In this document: one piece after another, positions 29,109 through 37,554 of the stretch
How positions within the stretch are numbered: the first letter of the stretch is position 1
Layout: each line of letters begins with the position of its first letter
Source of the DNA: Corticimicrobacter populi
GTDB taxonomy: Bacteria; Pseudomonadota; Gammaproteobacteria; Burkholderiales; Burkholderiaceae_B
Assembly (NCBI RefSeq): GCF_003123725.1
Contig: NZ_QETA01000001.1
Location: forward strand, 186,001-250,000
Direction of reading: 5' to 3'
DNA length: 64,000 nucleotides
Notes under the pieces: generated by a model
Told to the model about the DNA's origin: nothing
The model's database searches: none
Seen by the model: only the letters and a program-made list of their open reading frames with translations
Program-made: the position numbers and the translations under genes

Positions 29109-29618
29109 ATGGCTTCAGAGGGTTCCGTGGCCCCCAAGGAAAGGGTCAATATCGTTTACAAGTCGTCCGTGGGCGATGCTCGCGAGGATGTTGAACTGCC
29201 GTTCAAGCAGTTGGTCATCGGTGATTTCACACTGCGCGAAGAGTCGCAGCCGCTGGATGAACGCACGCCTGTCAATGTCGACAAGGATTCGTTCGACGAT
29301 GTGCTCAAGGCGCACAGGCTGTCTCTGTCGCTGGCCGTGCCGAATGTACTGGCCGAACAGGGCGAGAGCGATGAGCGCCTCAGCGTTGATCTCAAATTCG
29401 ATTCGATCCGTGATTTCGAGCCTGACGCCCTGGTCGAGCAGGTGCCTGAGCTCAAGCAACTGGTGGCGTTGCGCGATGCGCTCAAGGCGCTCAAGGGCCC
29501 GCTGGGCAATTTGCCCGAGTTTCGCAAGCAACTGCAGCAACTGATTCAGAGCGATGCGGCTCGTACGCAGCTGCTCGCCGAACTGGGTGTCAAGGACCAA
29601 GGCAAGGACGCATCATGA
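29109..29618 (+). CDS. tssB: T6SS contractile sheath small subunit TssB
   Basis: The 169-residue protein matches TssB/VipA: RVNIVYKSSVGDAREDVELP, FKQLVIGDFTLREE, then VDKDSFDDVL and the C-terminal FRKQLQQLIQSD. It pairs with TssC to build the cytoplasmic contractile sheath. AGGAG precedes the ATG. Its stop overlaps the tssC start (ATGA), as is usual for this stoichiometric pair. Confidence 0.95.
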   Translation: MASEGSVAPKERVNIVYKSSVGDAREDVELPFKQLVIGDFTLREESQPLDERTPVNVDKDSFDDVLKAHRLSLSLAVPNVLAEQGESDERLSVDLKFDSIRDFEPDALVEQVPELKQLVALRDALKALKGPLGNLPEFRKQLQQLIQSDAARTQLLAELGVKDQGKDAS

Positions 29619-31102
29619 GCGAAGCAAAGCAAGCACAGACCCATGCCGCAGCAGGTGGCACCGAGAGCGGAAATTCCCTGATCGATCAGTTGATCGAGGC
29701 GACCCGGGTACGTCCGGGAGATGATGCCTATGCGATCACTCGCCAGGGACTGGAGGCATTCGTGGCCGAATTGCTCGAACCGGGCCGGGCCGAGGAGAAG
29801 GTCAGCCAGGGGCTGATCGATGAAATGATTGCAGGCCTGGACCGCAAGCTGTGCCGGCAGGTCGATGCCATCCTGCACGACAGCCAGTTCCAGAAGCTGG
29901 AATCGTCCTGGCGCTCGCTGAAGTTCCTGGTCGACCGCACGGATTTCCGCGAAAACAATAAGGTCGCCATCCTGAATGTGTCGAAGGACGCGTTGCTCGA
30001 GGATTTCGAGGATGCACCCGATATTGTGCGTTCAGGCCTCTACAAGACGGTTTACACCGCCGAGTACGGTCAGTTCGGTGGCCAGCCGTTCGGCAGCATC
30101 ATCGGTAACTACGAGTTTGGTCCCGGACCGCAGGACATCAAGTTGCTGCAGTCGCTGGCAGGCGTGGCTGCGATGGCCCATGCGCCTTTCATCGCAGCGG
30201 CCGGTCCCCGGTTCTTCGGGGTGGACAGCTTTGCAGAGCTGCCCAATCTCAAGGACCTCAATGCAGTTTTCGAGGGGCCGCAATATGCCAAGTGGAATGC
30301 CTTTCGCCAGTCGGACGATGCGCGTTTCGTGGGGCTGACGTTGCCGCATTTCCTGCTGCGCGTGCCCTACGGCGAGGATACAGTGCCGACACGCAAGTTC
30401 AACTACAACGAAGGCGTGGGTACCGGCAACAGTGATTTCCTGTGGGGCAATGCCGCTTTTGCGTTTGCCGATCGCCTGGCCGACAGTTTTGCCCAGTATC
30501 GCTGGAGTGCCAATATTGTCGGCCCGCAGGGCGGCGGGACAGTCGGTGATCTGCCGGTCTATCACTACGAAGCCATGGGCGAGACCCAGACCAAGATTCC
30601 GACCGAAGTGCTGGTGTCGGAGCGGCGCGAGTATGAACTGGCAGAACAGGGTTTCATTGCCCTGACCATGCGCAAGAACACCGATAACGCAGCTTTCTTC
30701 TCGGCCAATTCGACCCAGAAGGCCAAGTTCTTCGGCAACACCAAGGAAGGCAAGGAGGCCGAGACCAACTACAAGCTTGGCACCCAGTTGCCCTATATCT
30801 ACGTGGTGAGCCGGCTGGCCCACTACATCAAGGTGATCCAGCGCGAGAACATCGGCACCTGGAAGGAGCGCAACGACCTGGAGGCCGAGCTGAACAACTG
30901 GATCCGCCAGTACGTGGCCGACATGGACAACCCGACAGCCGGCGTGCGCAGCCGTCGCCCGTTGCGCCAGGCGGAAGTGGCGGTGGAGAACGTGGAGGGC
31001 GATCCGGGCTGGTACCGGGTGGGGCTGCGTGTGCGGCCGCACTTCAAGTACATGGGGGCGTCGTTCACGCTGTCGCTGGTCGGCAAGCTGGACAAATCGT
31101 AA
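29615..31102 (+). CDS. tssC: T6SS contractile sheath large subunit TssC
   Basis: The 495-residue protein matches TssC/VipB: LDRKLCRQVDAILHDSQFQK, LESSWRSLKFLVDRTDF, EYGQFGGQPFGSIIGNYEF, and the C-terminal sheath segment GDPGWYRVGLRVRPHFKYMG. It forms the sheath with TssB and is the substrate recycled by ClpV. The start overlaps the tssB stop. A structured 130-bp leader separates it from hcp. Confidence 0.96.
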   Translation: MSEAKQAQTHAAAGGTESGNSLIDQLIEATRVRPGDDAYAITRQGLEAFVAELLEPGRAEEKVSQGLIDEMIAGLDRKLCRQVDAILHDSQFQKLESSWRSLKFLVDRTDFRENNKVAILNVSKDALLEDFEDAPDIVRSGLYKTVYTAEYGQFGGQPFGSIIGNYEFGPGPQDIKLLQSLAGVAAMAHAPFIAAAGPRFFGVDSFAELPNLKDLNAVFEGPQYAKWNAFRQSDDARFVGLTLPHFLLRVPYGEDTVPTRKFNYNEGVGTGNSDFLWGNAAFAFADRLADSFAQYRWSANIVGPQGGGTVGDLPVYHYEAMGETQTKIPTEVLVSERREYELAEQGFIALTMRKNTDNAAFFSANSTQKAKFFGNTKEGKEAETNYKLGTQLPYIYVVSRLAHYIKVIQRENIGTWKERNDLEAELNNWIRQYVADMDNPTAGVRSRRPLRQAEVAVENVEGDPGWYRVGLRVRPHFKYMGASFTLSLVGKLDKS

Positions 31103-31107
31103 AGACA

Positions 31108-31203
31108 CCCCGAAAGGGGAAGGTCCCCGTGGTTGGAGCGGCGACGGGCGCCGCTCCCGGGGGCGGCTGTACCGGCGACGTGACGTGCAAGGCGCGACGC
31201 CGG
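31108..31203 (+). other. Structured RNA leader between tssC and hcp
   Basis: CCCC-GAAA-GGGG (31108-31119) and GGGGA-AGG-TCCCC (31116-31128) share bases and so exclude each other. They are followed by GGAGCGGCG-N5-CGCCGCTCC (31135-31157) and CCGGCG/CGCCGG (31172-31203). No T-run follows any stem. Such a chain of hairpins before hcp could protect or process the mRNA so that Hcp, needed in large amounts, is made in excess; this is inference. Confidence 0.5.
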
Positions 31204-31231
31204 CCAATTTCAACGCAAGGAGCACTATATC

Positions 31232-31720
31232 ATGCCAATGCCATGCTATCTGACGCTGGAAGGCAACCAGCAAGGGAAGATCGAAGGATCCAGCGAAGTC
31301 CAGGGCCACAAGGGAAAAATCCTGGTCCAGGCCGTCGAGCATCTGGTCGAACTGCCCAAAAATCCCCAGACCGGCCTGCCTTCCGGCAAGCGCCAGCACC
31401 TGGGTATCACCCTGACCAAGGAGATCGACAAGTCTTCGCCCAAGATCTTCCAGGCGCTTACCTCCGGTGAGCAGATGAAGGAAGTGATCCTGGAGTTCTA
31501 CCGGATCAGCCCCAAGGGCACCGAAGAAAAGTACTACACCATCAAGCTGGAAAAGGCCGTGATCGTGTCGGCCCGTACCTGGGTGCCGAATTGCCTGGCA
31601 CCTGAAAACCGGCAGTACGGTCATATGGAAGACATCGGCCTGACCTACGAGAAGATCGTCTGGACCTGGGAATCCGACGGCATCGAGGCCGAGGACTCCT
31701 GGCTGGCACCCAAGGCCTGA
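31232..31720 (+). CDS. hcp: T6SS tube protein Hcp (TssD)
   Basis: The 162-residue protein has the Hcp pattern CYLTLEGNQQGKIEGSSEVQ, GKRQHLGITLTKEIDKSSP, then LEFYRISPKGTEEKYYTIKL and MEDIGLTYEKIVWTW. Hexamers stack to form the inner tube that is fired with VgrG and PAAR and also carries small cargo. CAAGGAG precedes the ATG. It follows a structured leader that may raise its expression above its neighbours. Confidence 0.95.
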   Translation: MPMPCYLTLEGNQQGKIEGSSEVQGHKGKILVQAVEHLVELPKNPQTGLPSGKRQHLGITLTKEIDKSSPKIFQALTSGEQMKEVILEFYRISPKGTEEKYYTIKLEKAVIVSARTWVPNCLAPENRQYGHMEDIGLTYEKIVWTWESDGIEAEDSWLAPKA

Positions 31721-31733
31721 CGCGGGTATCTCC

Positions 31734-32153
31734 ATGAAGGAACAGAGACTGCTCGAACGCATCTCCGGCCTGGGCGATGGCCAGGCGCGTTCGCATCAGA
31801 CTCGCGTCGAGGTCCTGATCGAATCGATCCGCGCCCACCTGCAGCGCATCCTGAATACGCGGCAGGGCAGCGTGCCGATCGATCCGGACTTCGGCGTTCC
31901 TGACTTTACCAACCTGGCAGGCTCGTCGGTGGCGGGCACGACCCAGGAAATGGCTGCCAGCATGACACGGATGGTCGCGCGCTACGAGCCGCGCCTGAAA
32001 GCCGTGCGCATCCAGCTGGCAGAGTCCGGCACGGAGGTCCTGTCATTGAGCTTTACGCTGGAGGGCAGCATAGAGGTCAGTGACAGGATTGTCCCAATTC
32101 GCCTGGCAACGCGGGTGTCCGCGTCGGGCCGGGTTTCCCTGATGCGGCAGTAG
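31734..32153 (+). CDS. tssE: T6SS baseplate protein TssE (gp25-like)
   Basis: The 139-residue protein has the gp25-like core: SIRAHLQRILNTRQGSVPID, PDFGVPDFTN, and a C-terminal beta-rich segment. TssE is the lysozyme-like-fold wedge component that nucleates sheath polymerisation. It lies between hcp and tssF with short spacing in the same operon. Length matches the family. Confidence 0.93.
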   Translation: MKEQRLLERISGLGDGQARSHQTRVEVLIESIRAHLQRILNTRQGSVPIDPDFGVPDFTNLAGSSVAGTTQEMAASMTRMVARYEPRLKAVRIQLAESGTEVLSLSFTLEGSIEVSDRIVPIRLATRVSASGRVSLMRQ

Positions 32154-32183
32154 CGCTGGCGCAGCAGGTCATCGGGAGTCGAG

Positions 32184-33899
32184 ATGCTGAATCCGTACTA
32201 CGAGCAGGAATTGAACAATCTACGCACGCTGGCCGCCGAGTTCGGCCGCCGCAATCCGGCCCTGGCTCCCTTGCTGGGCAGCTCGGCGGCGGTGGATGCG
32301 GATGTTGAGCGCGTACTGGAGGGGGTGGCCTTCCTGACCGGGCTGGTACATCAGCGACTCGATGACGATTTCCCGGAGTTTACCCAGACACTGGCGCAGA
32401 TGCTGTTTCCGCATTTTCTGCGGCCCATGCCCTGCATGACAATATTGCGCCTGAATGCCCCGGCCGATGGTGCCCGCGCAGTCCGGGTTCCGGTCGGGAC
32501 GGCCTACGGTTCGGTGCCCATCGATGGAGAACGGGCCATATTTCGCTCAACCCAGCAGGTCGATATCGAGCCGCTGGCAATGTCCGGCCTGAGCTGGGAG
32601 CGGGGCAACGGACAGCCAGCCTTGCGTCTGAACCTGCAGTTTGCGCCCGGCATGGCGGCACAGTGGCGCGGGGATCGTCTGCGCTTCTGGCTGGGGGGCA
32701 GTCTGGCCGAGGCCGCGAATCTCTATCGCGTACTGATGAGGCAGGTGACGCGGATCGAAATGAGCGCGCCTGATCAGGCTCCCCAGCGACTGCCGGCATC
32801 GGCCCTGCGACCAGCTGGTTTCGAGCAGGCCGAAGCGCTGGTGCCCTGGCCTGCGGGTGCGCATCCTGCATGGCGTCTGCTGTATGACTATTTTGCCTTG
32901 CCCGAAAAACTGCTGTTCGTGGATCTGACAGGCTTGTCGGCCTGGCGTGAGCGCCGTGGCGACCTGTTGCAGCTCCGGCTGGTGCTGGACAGCCTGCCGG
33001 ATTGGGCTCCGGATCTGACGGAGTCCAGCCTGGTGCTCAATGCGACGCCGGCCGTCAACCTGTATCGGCATGATGCGCATCCGTTGCAGGTTGATCACCG
33101 GCAACCGGCGTATCGTATCCAGCCGGTATCCCAAGGGCGGGGGCAGCGTCGTATTTTCAGTATCGAGGATGTGCGCGGGCGCACCGCGCAGGGGCAGGAA
33201 TCTACCTACCAGCCTTTCAGCGCGCTGGCAGGCGGTGCGCCTTCCTATCAGATGCGGCTCAAGCCGGCACTCAACGAAGGCAGTGGCTATGACTGCTATC
33301 TCTCTTTTCCGCTGCATCAGGGCGATGCCGGAGCAATGCGGACCGTATCCGTCAACCTGCTGTGTACCGATGGGCCGCGTCCGGACGGTTTGCGGCTGGG
33401 CGAGATCGGCCAGGCGACCGACAGTTCCCCGGCCCGCGTGGGTTGCACCAACATCATGGGGGTGACGCCCTATCGCGAGCCGACCGGGCAGGGCACCCTG
33501 TTGTGGCGTGTCCTGTCCCATCTCAATGCCAACCATGTCACGTTGGCCGATTGTGAGCACCTGCGTGATCTGCTGAGCCTGTACCTTTCCTGGCAGCGCG
33601 GCAGTGATTATCGCCAGGCGGCTGGCCAGCGGCAGGTCGATGCACTGCAGGATGTGCAGGTACGCCAGGAGCGTCGCCTGGCACGCGGCATGGCAGTCGA
33701 GGGCAGTGCCATCGAGGTTGTCTGCAGAGGCAGTCATTTTGCAGGTCCGGGCGCTGTTTTCCTGTTCGGTGCAATGCTGGACGAGTTCTTTGCCAGTTGT
33801 GCCGCCGTCAATACGTTCACGGCGCTGACGCTGACCGACGGTGAAACCGGAGAGCAATTGTCATGGCCCGCCAAGGTGGGCCGGGGACGGTTGCTATGA
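32184..33899 (+). CDS. tssF: T6SS baseplate protein TssF
   Basis: The 571-residue protein begins MLNPYYEQELNNLRTLAAEF, the usual TssF N-terminus. VERVLEGVAFLTGLVHQRLDD and FTQTLAQMLFPHFLRPMPCM follow, and the C-terminal half contains GNTF-like core segments. TssF forms the baseplate wedge with TssG, TssE and TssK. The GGGAG element upstream and overlap with tssG support operon translation. Confidence 0.94.
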   Translation: MLNPYYEQELNNLRTLAAEFGRRNPALAPLLGSSAAVDADVERVLEGVAFLTGLVHQRLDDDFPEFTQTLAQMLFPHFLRPMPCMTILRLNAPADGARAVRVPVGTAYGSVPIDGERAIFRSTQQVDIEPLAMSGLSWERGNGQPALRLNLQFAPGMAAQWRGDRLRFWLGGSLAEAANLYRVLMRQVTRIEMSAPDQAPQRLPASALRPAGFEQAEALVPWPAGAHPAWRLLYDYFALPEKLLFVDLTGLSAWRERRGDLLQLRLVLDSLPDWAPDLTESSLVLNATPAVNLYRHDAHPLQVDHRQPAYRIQPVSQGRGQRRIFSIEDVRGRTAQGQESTYQPFSALAGGAPSYQMRLKPALNEGSGYDCYLSFPLHQGDAGAMRTVSVNLLCTDGPRPDGLRLGEIGQATDSSPARVGCTNIMGVTPYREPTGQGTLLWRVLSHLNANHVTLADCEHLRDLLSLYLSWQRGSDYRQAAGQRQVDALQDVQVRQERRLARGMAVEGSAIEVVCRGSHFAGPGAVFLFGAMLDEFFASCAAVNTFTALTLTDGETGEQLSWPAKVGRGRLL

Positions 33900-34885
33900 C
33901 GACGGTATCACAGGGTGTTGGGGATACCGGCACGGGCCTGTCTTTGGAGGCCGATAACTATGCATTTTTCCAGTTGCTGCGTCTGCTGCGGCGGATGCAG
34001 GGCGATGAGGCGGCGTTTCATGCTGGGGTACGGGTCAGGCCGACGCTGAGTCTGGCCTTTCCCGAAACCGATGTGCAGTCGGCACGGCGTGACGAAGACG
34101 GGCAGTGGCAGGTCGAGGCCAATTTTTTCGGACTGTACGGCGTGACCTCGCCTTTGCCCACTTTCTACACCGAGGATCTGATCGACGAAGCCATGCAGGG
34201 GCAGTCGTCGATGCGGGACTTTCTCGACATTCTGCATGCTGCCCTGTACCCGCTGCTGTATCGCGCCTGGGAGAAATATCGGCTGTGGCTGCAGATCGAT
34301 GAGCAGGGTGACATGGCGCGGCTGGATCAGCTTTTTGCGCTGGTTGGGTTGCAGGCACGGCCACAGCAGGCACCGATGGCCCGTGCCCTGTTGCCGTATG
34401 CCGGCCTGTTCGGCCAGCGGCCGCGTTCTGCCCTGGGGTTGGAAAGCCTGCTTGGGCAATTGCTCAAGGGGGCGCCGGTGCGGGTAGAGCCCTGCGCGGA
34501 ACGTGCCGTTGCCATCCCGCATGTCGCGCAATGCCGATTGGGTGCACAGGCCCATGTACTGGGTGAGTGCGCTGTGCTCGGACAGCGCGTGCGCGACCGG
34601 GCCGGCAATCTGTTGATCGTGGTCGGTCCGGTGACGGCCGATGCATTCATGGATCTGTTGCCGGGTGCCGCCGGTTTCGAGCGTATCCGGCAAACGCTGG
34701 CGCATTACCTTGAAGCGCCTTTGCGCTGCATGCTGCATTTGCTGATCGTGCCCGGGCAGCGGCGCGCTGCCACGTTGGGGCAGGGCTGGTCGCGACTGGG
34801 CGAGCAGACCTGGCTGGGCGGTCCTGTAACGGGCTGGGATAGGTTGCCGTTGCGCGCGGTGCGTTTTCCCCTGACACGCAATTGA
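33896..34885 (+). CDS. tssG: T6SS baseplate protein TssG
   Basis: The 329-residue protein matches TssG: NYAFFQLLRLLRRM, RVRPTLSLAFPETDV, NFFGLYGVTSPLPTFYTEDL. The chosen ATG overlaps the tssF stop (ATGA). An alternative ATG 33 bases upstream has a better ribosome site (GGAGA 9 bases before it) and would add 11 residues, so the start is not certain. It is a baseplate wedge partner of TssF. Confidence 0.92.
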   Translation: MTTVSQGVGDTGTGLSLEADNYAFFQLLRLLRRMQGDEAAFHAGVRVRPTLSLAFPETDVQSARRDEDGQWQVEANFFGLYGVTSPLPTFYTEDLIDEAMQGQSSMRDFLDILHAALYPLLYRAWEKYRLWLQIDEQGDMARLDQLFALVGLQARPQQAPMARALLPYAGLFGQRPRSALGLESLLGQLLKGAPVRVEPCAERAVAIPHVAQCRLGAQAHVLGECAVLGQRVRDRAGNLLIVVGPVTADAFMDLLPGAAGFERIRQTLAHYLEAPLRCMLHLLIVPGQRRAATLGQGWSRLGEQTWLGGPVTGWDRLPLRAVRFPLTRN

Positions 34886-34905
34886 TGAGTTTTGGAGACT
34901 GGAAT

Positions 34906-37551
34906 ATGCAGGTAGCACTCAAACCCTTGTTCGGCCGTCTGGATGGCGTCTGCAAGACGGCGCTGGAAGGTGCAGCAGGATTGGCCCTGTCGCGTGGCCA
35001 TTACGAAATCGGCGTGGCCCATTTGTTGAGACGTCTCATGGACGAGGCTCATGGCGATGTGGTGCTGGTGCTGACGCAGGCCGGGATCGATCCCTTGCGG
35101 CTGACTGCGCGACTCGACGAAGCGCTCTCGGCATGCCCGGCCGGTAACAGCGGGCGACCGGTATTTGCGCCTTTCCTGACCCAGTGGGTGCAGGATGCCT
35201 GGCTGGCTTCGTCCATTGCGCTGGGTCAGGACCATATTCGCGGTGCCGGGCTGTTGCTGGCGCTGGTCTCTCGACTCGATTATTACGGCGCGCAGGCTGC
35301 CTGGGCCGAAACCTTGAGACCGCTGTTGCCGGATGCGCTGGAGCGTGACTGGCAAGTTGCCGTTTCCGGCTCGATCGAGTCCAGGCAGACGCAGGATGCG
35401 ACAGACGGGACTCGCGGCAGCGGTTCTGCCGCGACCGAGACTGGGGCCGTGAGCCGCTATTGCGAGGATTTCACGGCCAAGGCCGCTGCCGGTCGCATTG
35501 ATCCGGTATTTGGCCGGGATGACGAAATTCGCCAGATGATCGACATTCTGGCACGGCGTCGCAAGAACAATCCAATCTGCGTGGGTGATCCCGGCGTGGG
35601 CAAGACAGCCGTGGTCGAAGGACTGGCGGTGCGCATCGTCGAAGGCGACGTGCCTGATTTCCTGCGCGATACGCGCTTGCTCGGGCTGGATCTGGGGTTG
35701 CTCGAAGCAGGTGCCAGCGTCAAGGGTGAGTTCGAGCAACGATTGCGGGCCGTCATCGATGAAATCAAGGCCTCGCCGCGCCCGGTCATTCTGTTCATCG
35801 ATGAGGCGCACATGCTGATCGGCGCGGGTGGCGCGGCCGGTGGCAACGATGCCGCCAACCTGCTCAAGCCGGCTCTGGCGCGTGGCGAGCTGCGGACCAT
35901 CGCGGCCACCACCTGGGCCGAATACAAGAAATACTTCGAGAAGGATCCGGCCCTGGCACGCCGTTTCCAACTGGTCAAGCTGGATGAACCGGATACCGCT
36001 ACTGCCATCCAGATCCTGCGTGGCGTCAAGGACCGTTACGAGGCCGATCATGGCGTGACGGTGCGCGATGACGCCGTGGTGGCTGCCGTGGAACTGTCGG
36101 ATCGCTACATCACGGGACGTCAGTTGCCTGACAAGGCGGTCGATTTGCTCGATACGGCTGCTGCCCGGGTACGTATCAGCCAGGCGGTCAAACCGGCAGC
36201 GCTCGAACGGATGGCGCGTCGCATGGCTGGGTTGTCGCGTGAGCGCGAAGCCCTGGAACGTGATGCGGAGCATGGCCATGGTGTCGATCCGGCCCGTCTG
36301 GCGGCGATCGACCAAGAATATGCCGAGGTACAGGGAGAACATGTCCAATTGGCTGCGGCCTGGCAGGCCGAGCGCGAGGCTGCCCTGGCCGTGCTGGCTG
36401 CGCGTGGGCGTCGAGGCAATGCAGGGGAGTCCCACGATGTGATCGAGGTGCGCGAGACGGATGAAGACGCGTCCATTGCCCAGGCTAGCGCCAAGCTGGC
36501 GGCATTACGTGGTGATGCCCCGATGGTATTTACCGAGGTTGACCGCGATGCCGTGGCCCAGGTTGTCTCGGACTGGACCGGTGTTCCGCTGGGCAAGATG
36601 CTGCGTGATGCGGCCGGCGGCGTGCTGGGCCTGCAGGCCGGTCTGGCGGCACGGATTCGGGGACAGGACCCCGCCCTGGCCCAGATCTCCGCTGCGCTCA
36701 AGTCTGCCCAGTCCGGCCTTCGTGATCCGGCCCAGCCCCTGGGGGTATTTCTGCTGGTGGGGCCGTCCGGCGTGGGCAAGACCGAAACAGCACTGGCAGT
36801 AGCCGATCAACTGTTCGGGGGTGAACAGGCGCTGACCGTCATCAACATGAGCGAATTTCAGGAAAAGCACACTGTCAGCCGCCTGGTCGGTTCGCCGCCG
36901 GGCTATGTCGGCTACGGCGAGGGCGGTGTGTTGACCGAGGCCGTGCGCAAGCGGCCCTATTCGGTCGTGCTGCTCGACGAGGTGGAAAAGGCGCACCTGG
37001 ATGTGGTCAACCTGTTCTACCAGGTCTTTGACAAGGGCAGCTTGGCCGATGGTGAAGGCCGACTGATCGATTTCAGCAATACCGTGCTGTTCCTGACCAG
37101 CAACCTGGCGACCGACGAAATCACGGCGGCCACGACCGGACAGGCGCAGCCTCCGTCGGCCGAGGTGCTGGCCGATGCGATCAGGCCCATCCTGTCGCGG
37201 CATTTCAAGCCGGCCTTGCTGGCTCGCATGACGGTGGTGCCTTATTTCGCATTGGGTGCGGAGGCGCTGCGTGGCATTGTGGCCCAGAAGCTGGTGCACA
37301 CGGCGGCACGCTTGGAGGCAGCCAACGGCATTCGCCTGGAAATCGACGAGAAGGTGATCGACGCCGTGGCGCGGCAATGTACCCAGGTTGAGACCGGTGC
37401 GCGCAATATCGATTTCATCCTGCGCCAGTCCCTGCTGCCAATGCTGTCGGATCGCCTGCTGGGCGCACTGGCCGAGCAGAAAACCCTGGCCGCCCTGCGT
37501 GTCGGGCTGGATGAACAGGGGCAGTGGCAAATCGAAGTGCAGGAGGCATAA
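34906..37551 (+). CDS. tssH: T6SS ATPase TssH (ClpV)
   Basis: The 881-residue AAA+ unfoldase has a Clp N-domain (KPLFGRLDGVCKTALEGAA), a first ATPase with CVGDPGVGKTAVVEGL and the FIDEAHMLIGAGG loop, a coiled-coil insertion, and a second ATPase with LVGPSGVGKTETALA. ClpV disassembles contracted TssBC sheaths. I chose the ATG 7 bases after GGAGA; earlier in-frame starts add a few residues without family similarity. The family's N-terminal length supports this. Confidence 0.95.
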   Translation: MQVALKPLFGRLDGVCKTALEGAAGLALSRGHYEIGVAHLLRRLMDEAHGDVVLVLTQAGIDPLRLTARLDEALSACPAGNSGRPVFAPFLTQWVQDAWLASSIALGQDHIRGAGLLLALVSRLDYYGAQAAWAETLRPLLPDALERDWQVAVSGSIESRQTQDATDGTRGSGSAATETGAVSRYCEDFTAKAAAGRIDPVFGRDDEIRQMIDILARRRKNNPICVGDPGVGKTAVVEGLAVRIVEGDVPDFLRDTRLLGLDLGLLEAGASVKGEFEQRLRAVIDEIKASPRPVILFIDEAHMLIGAGGAAGGNDAANLLKPALARGELRTIAATTWAEYKKYFEKDPALARRFQLVKLDEPDTATAIQILRGVKDRYEADHGVTVRDDAVVAAVELSDRYITGRQLPDKAVDLLDTAAARVRISQAVKPAALERMARRMAGLSREREALERDAEHGHGVDPARLAAIDQEYAEVQGEHVQLAAAWQAEREAALAVLAARGRRGNAGESHDVIEVRETDEDASIAQASAKLAALRGDAPMVFTEVDRDAVAQVVSDWTGVPLGKMLRDAAGGVLGLQAGLAARIRGQDPALAQISAALKSAQSGLRDPAQPLGVFLLVGPSGVGKTETALAVADQLFGGEQALTVINMSEFQEKHTVSRLVGSPPGYVGYGEGGVLTEAVRKRPYSVVLLDEVEKAHLDVVNLFYQVFDKGSLADGEGRLIDFSNTVLFLTSNLATDEITAATTGQAQPPSAEVLADAIRPILSRHFKPALLARMTVVPYFALGAEALRGIVAQKLVHTAARLEAANGIRLEIDEKVIDAVARQCTQVETGARNIDFILRQSLLPMLSDRLLGALAEQKTLAALRVGLDEQGQWQIEVQEA

Positions 37552-37554
37552 ACA

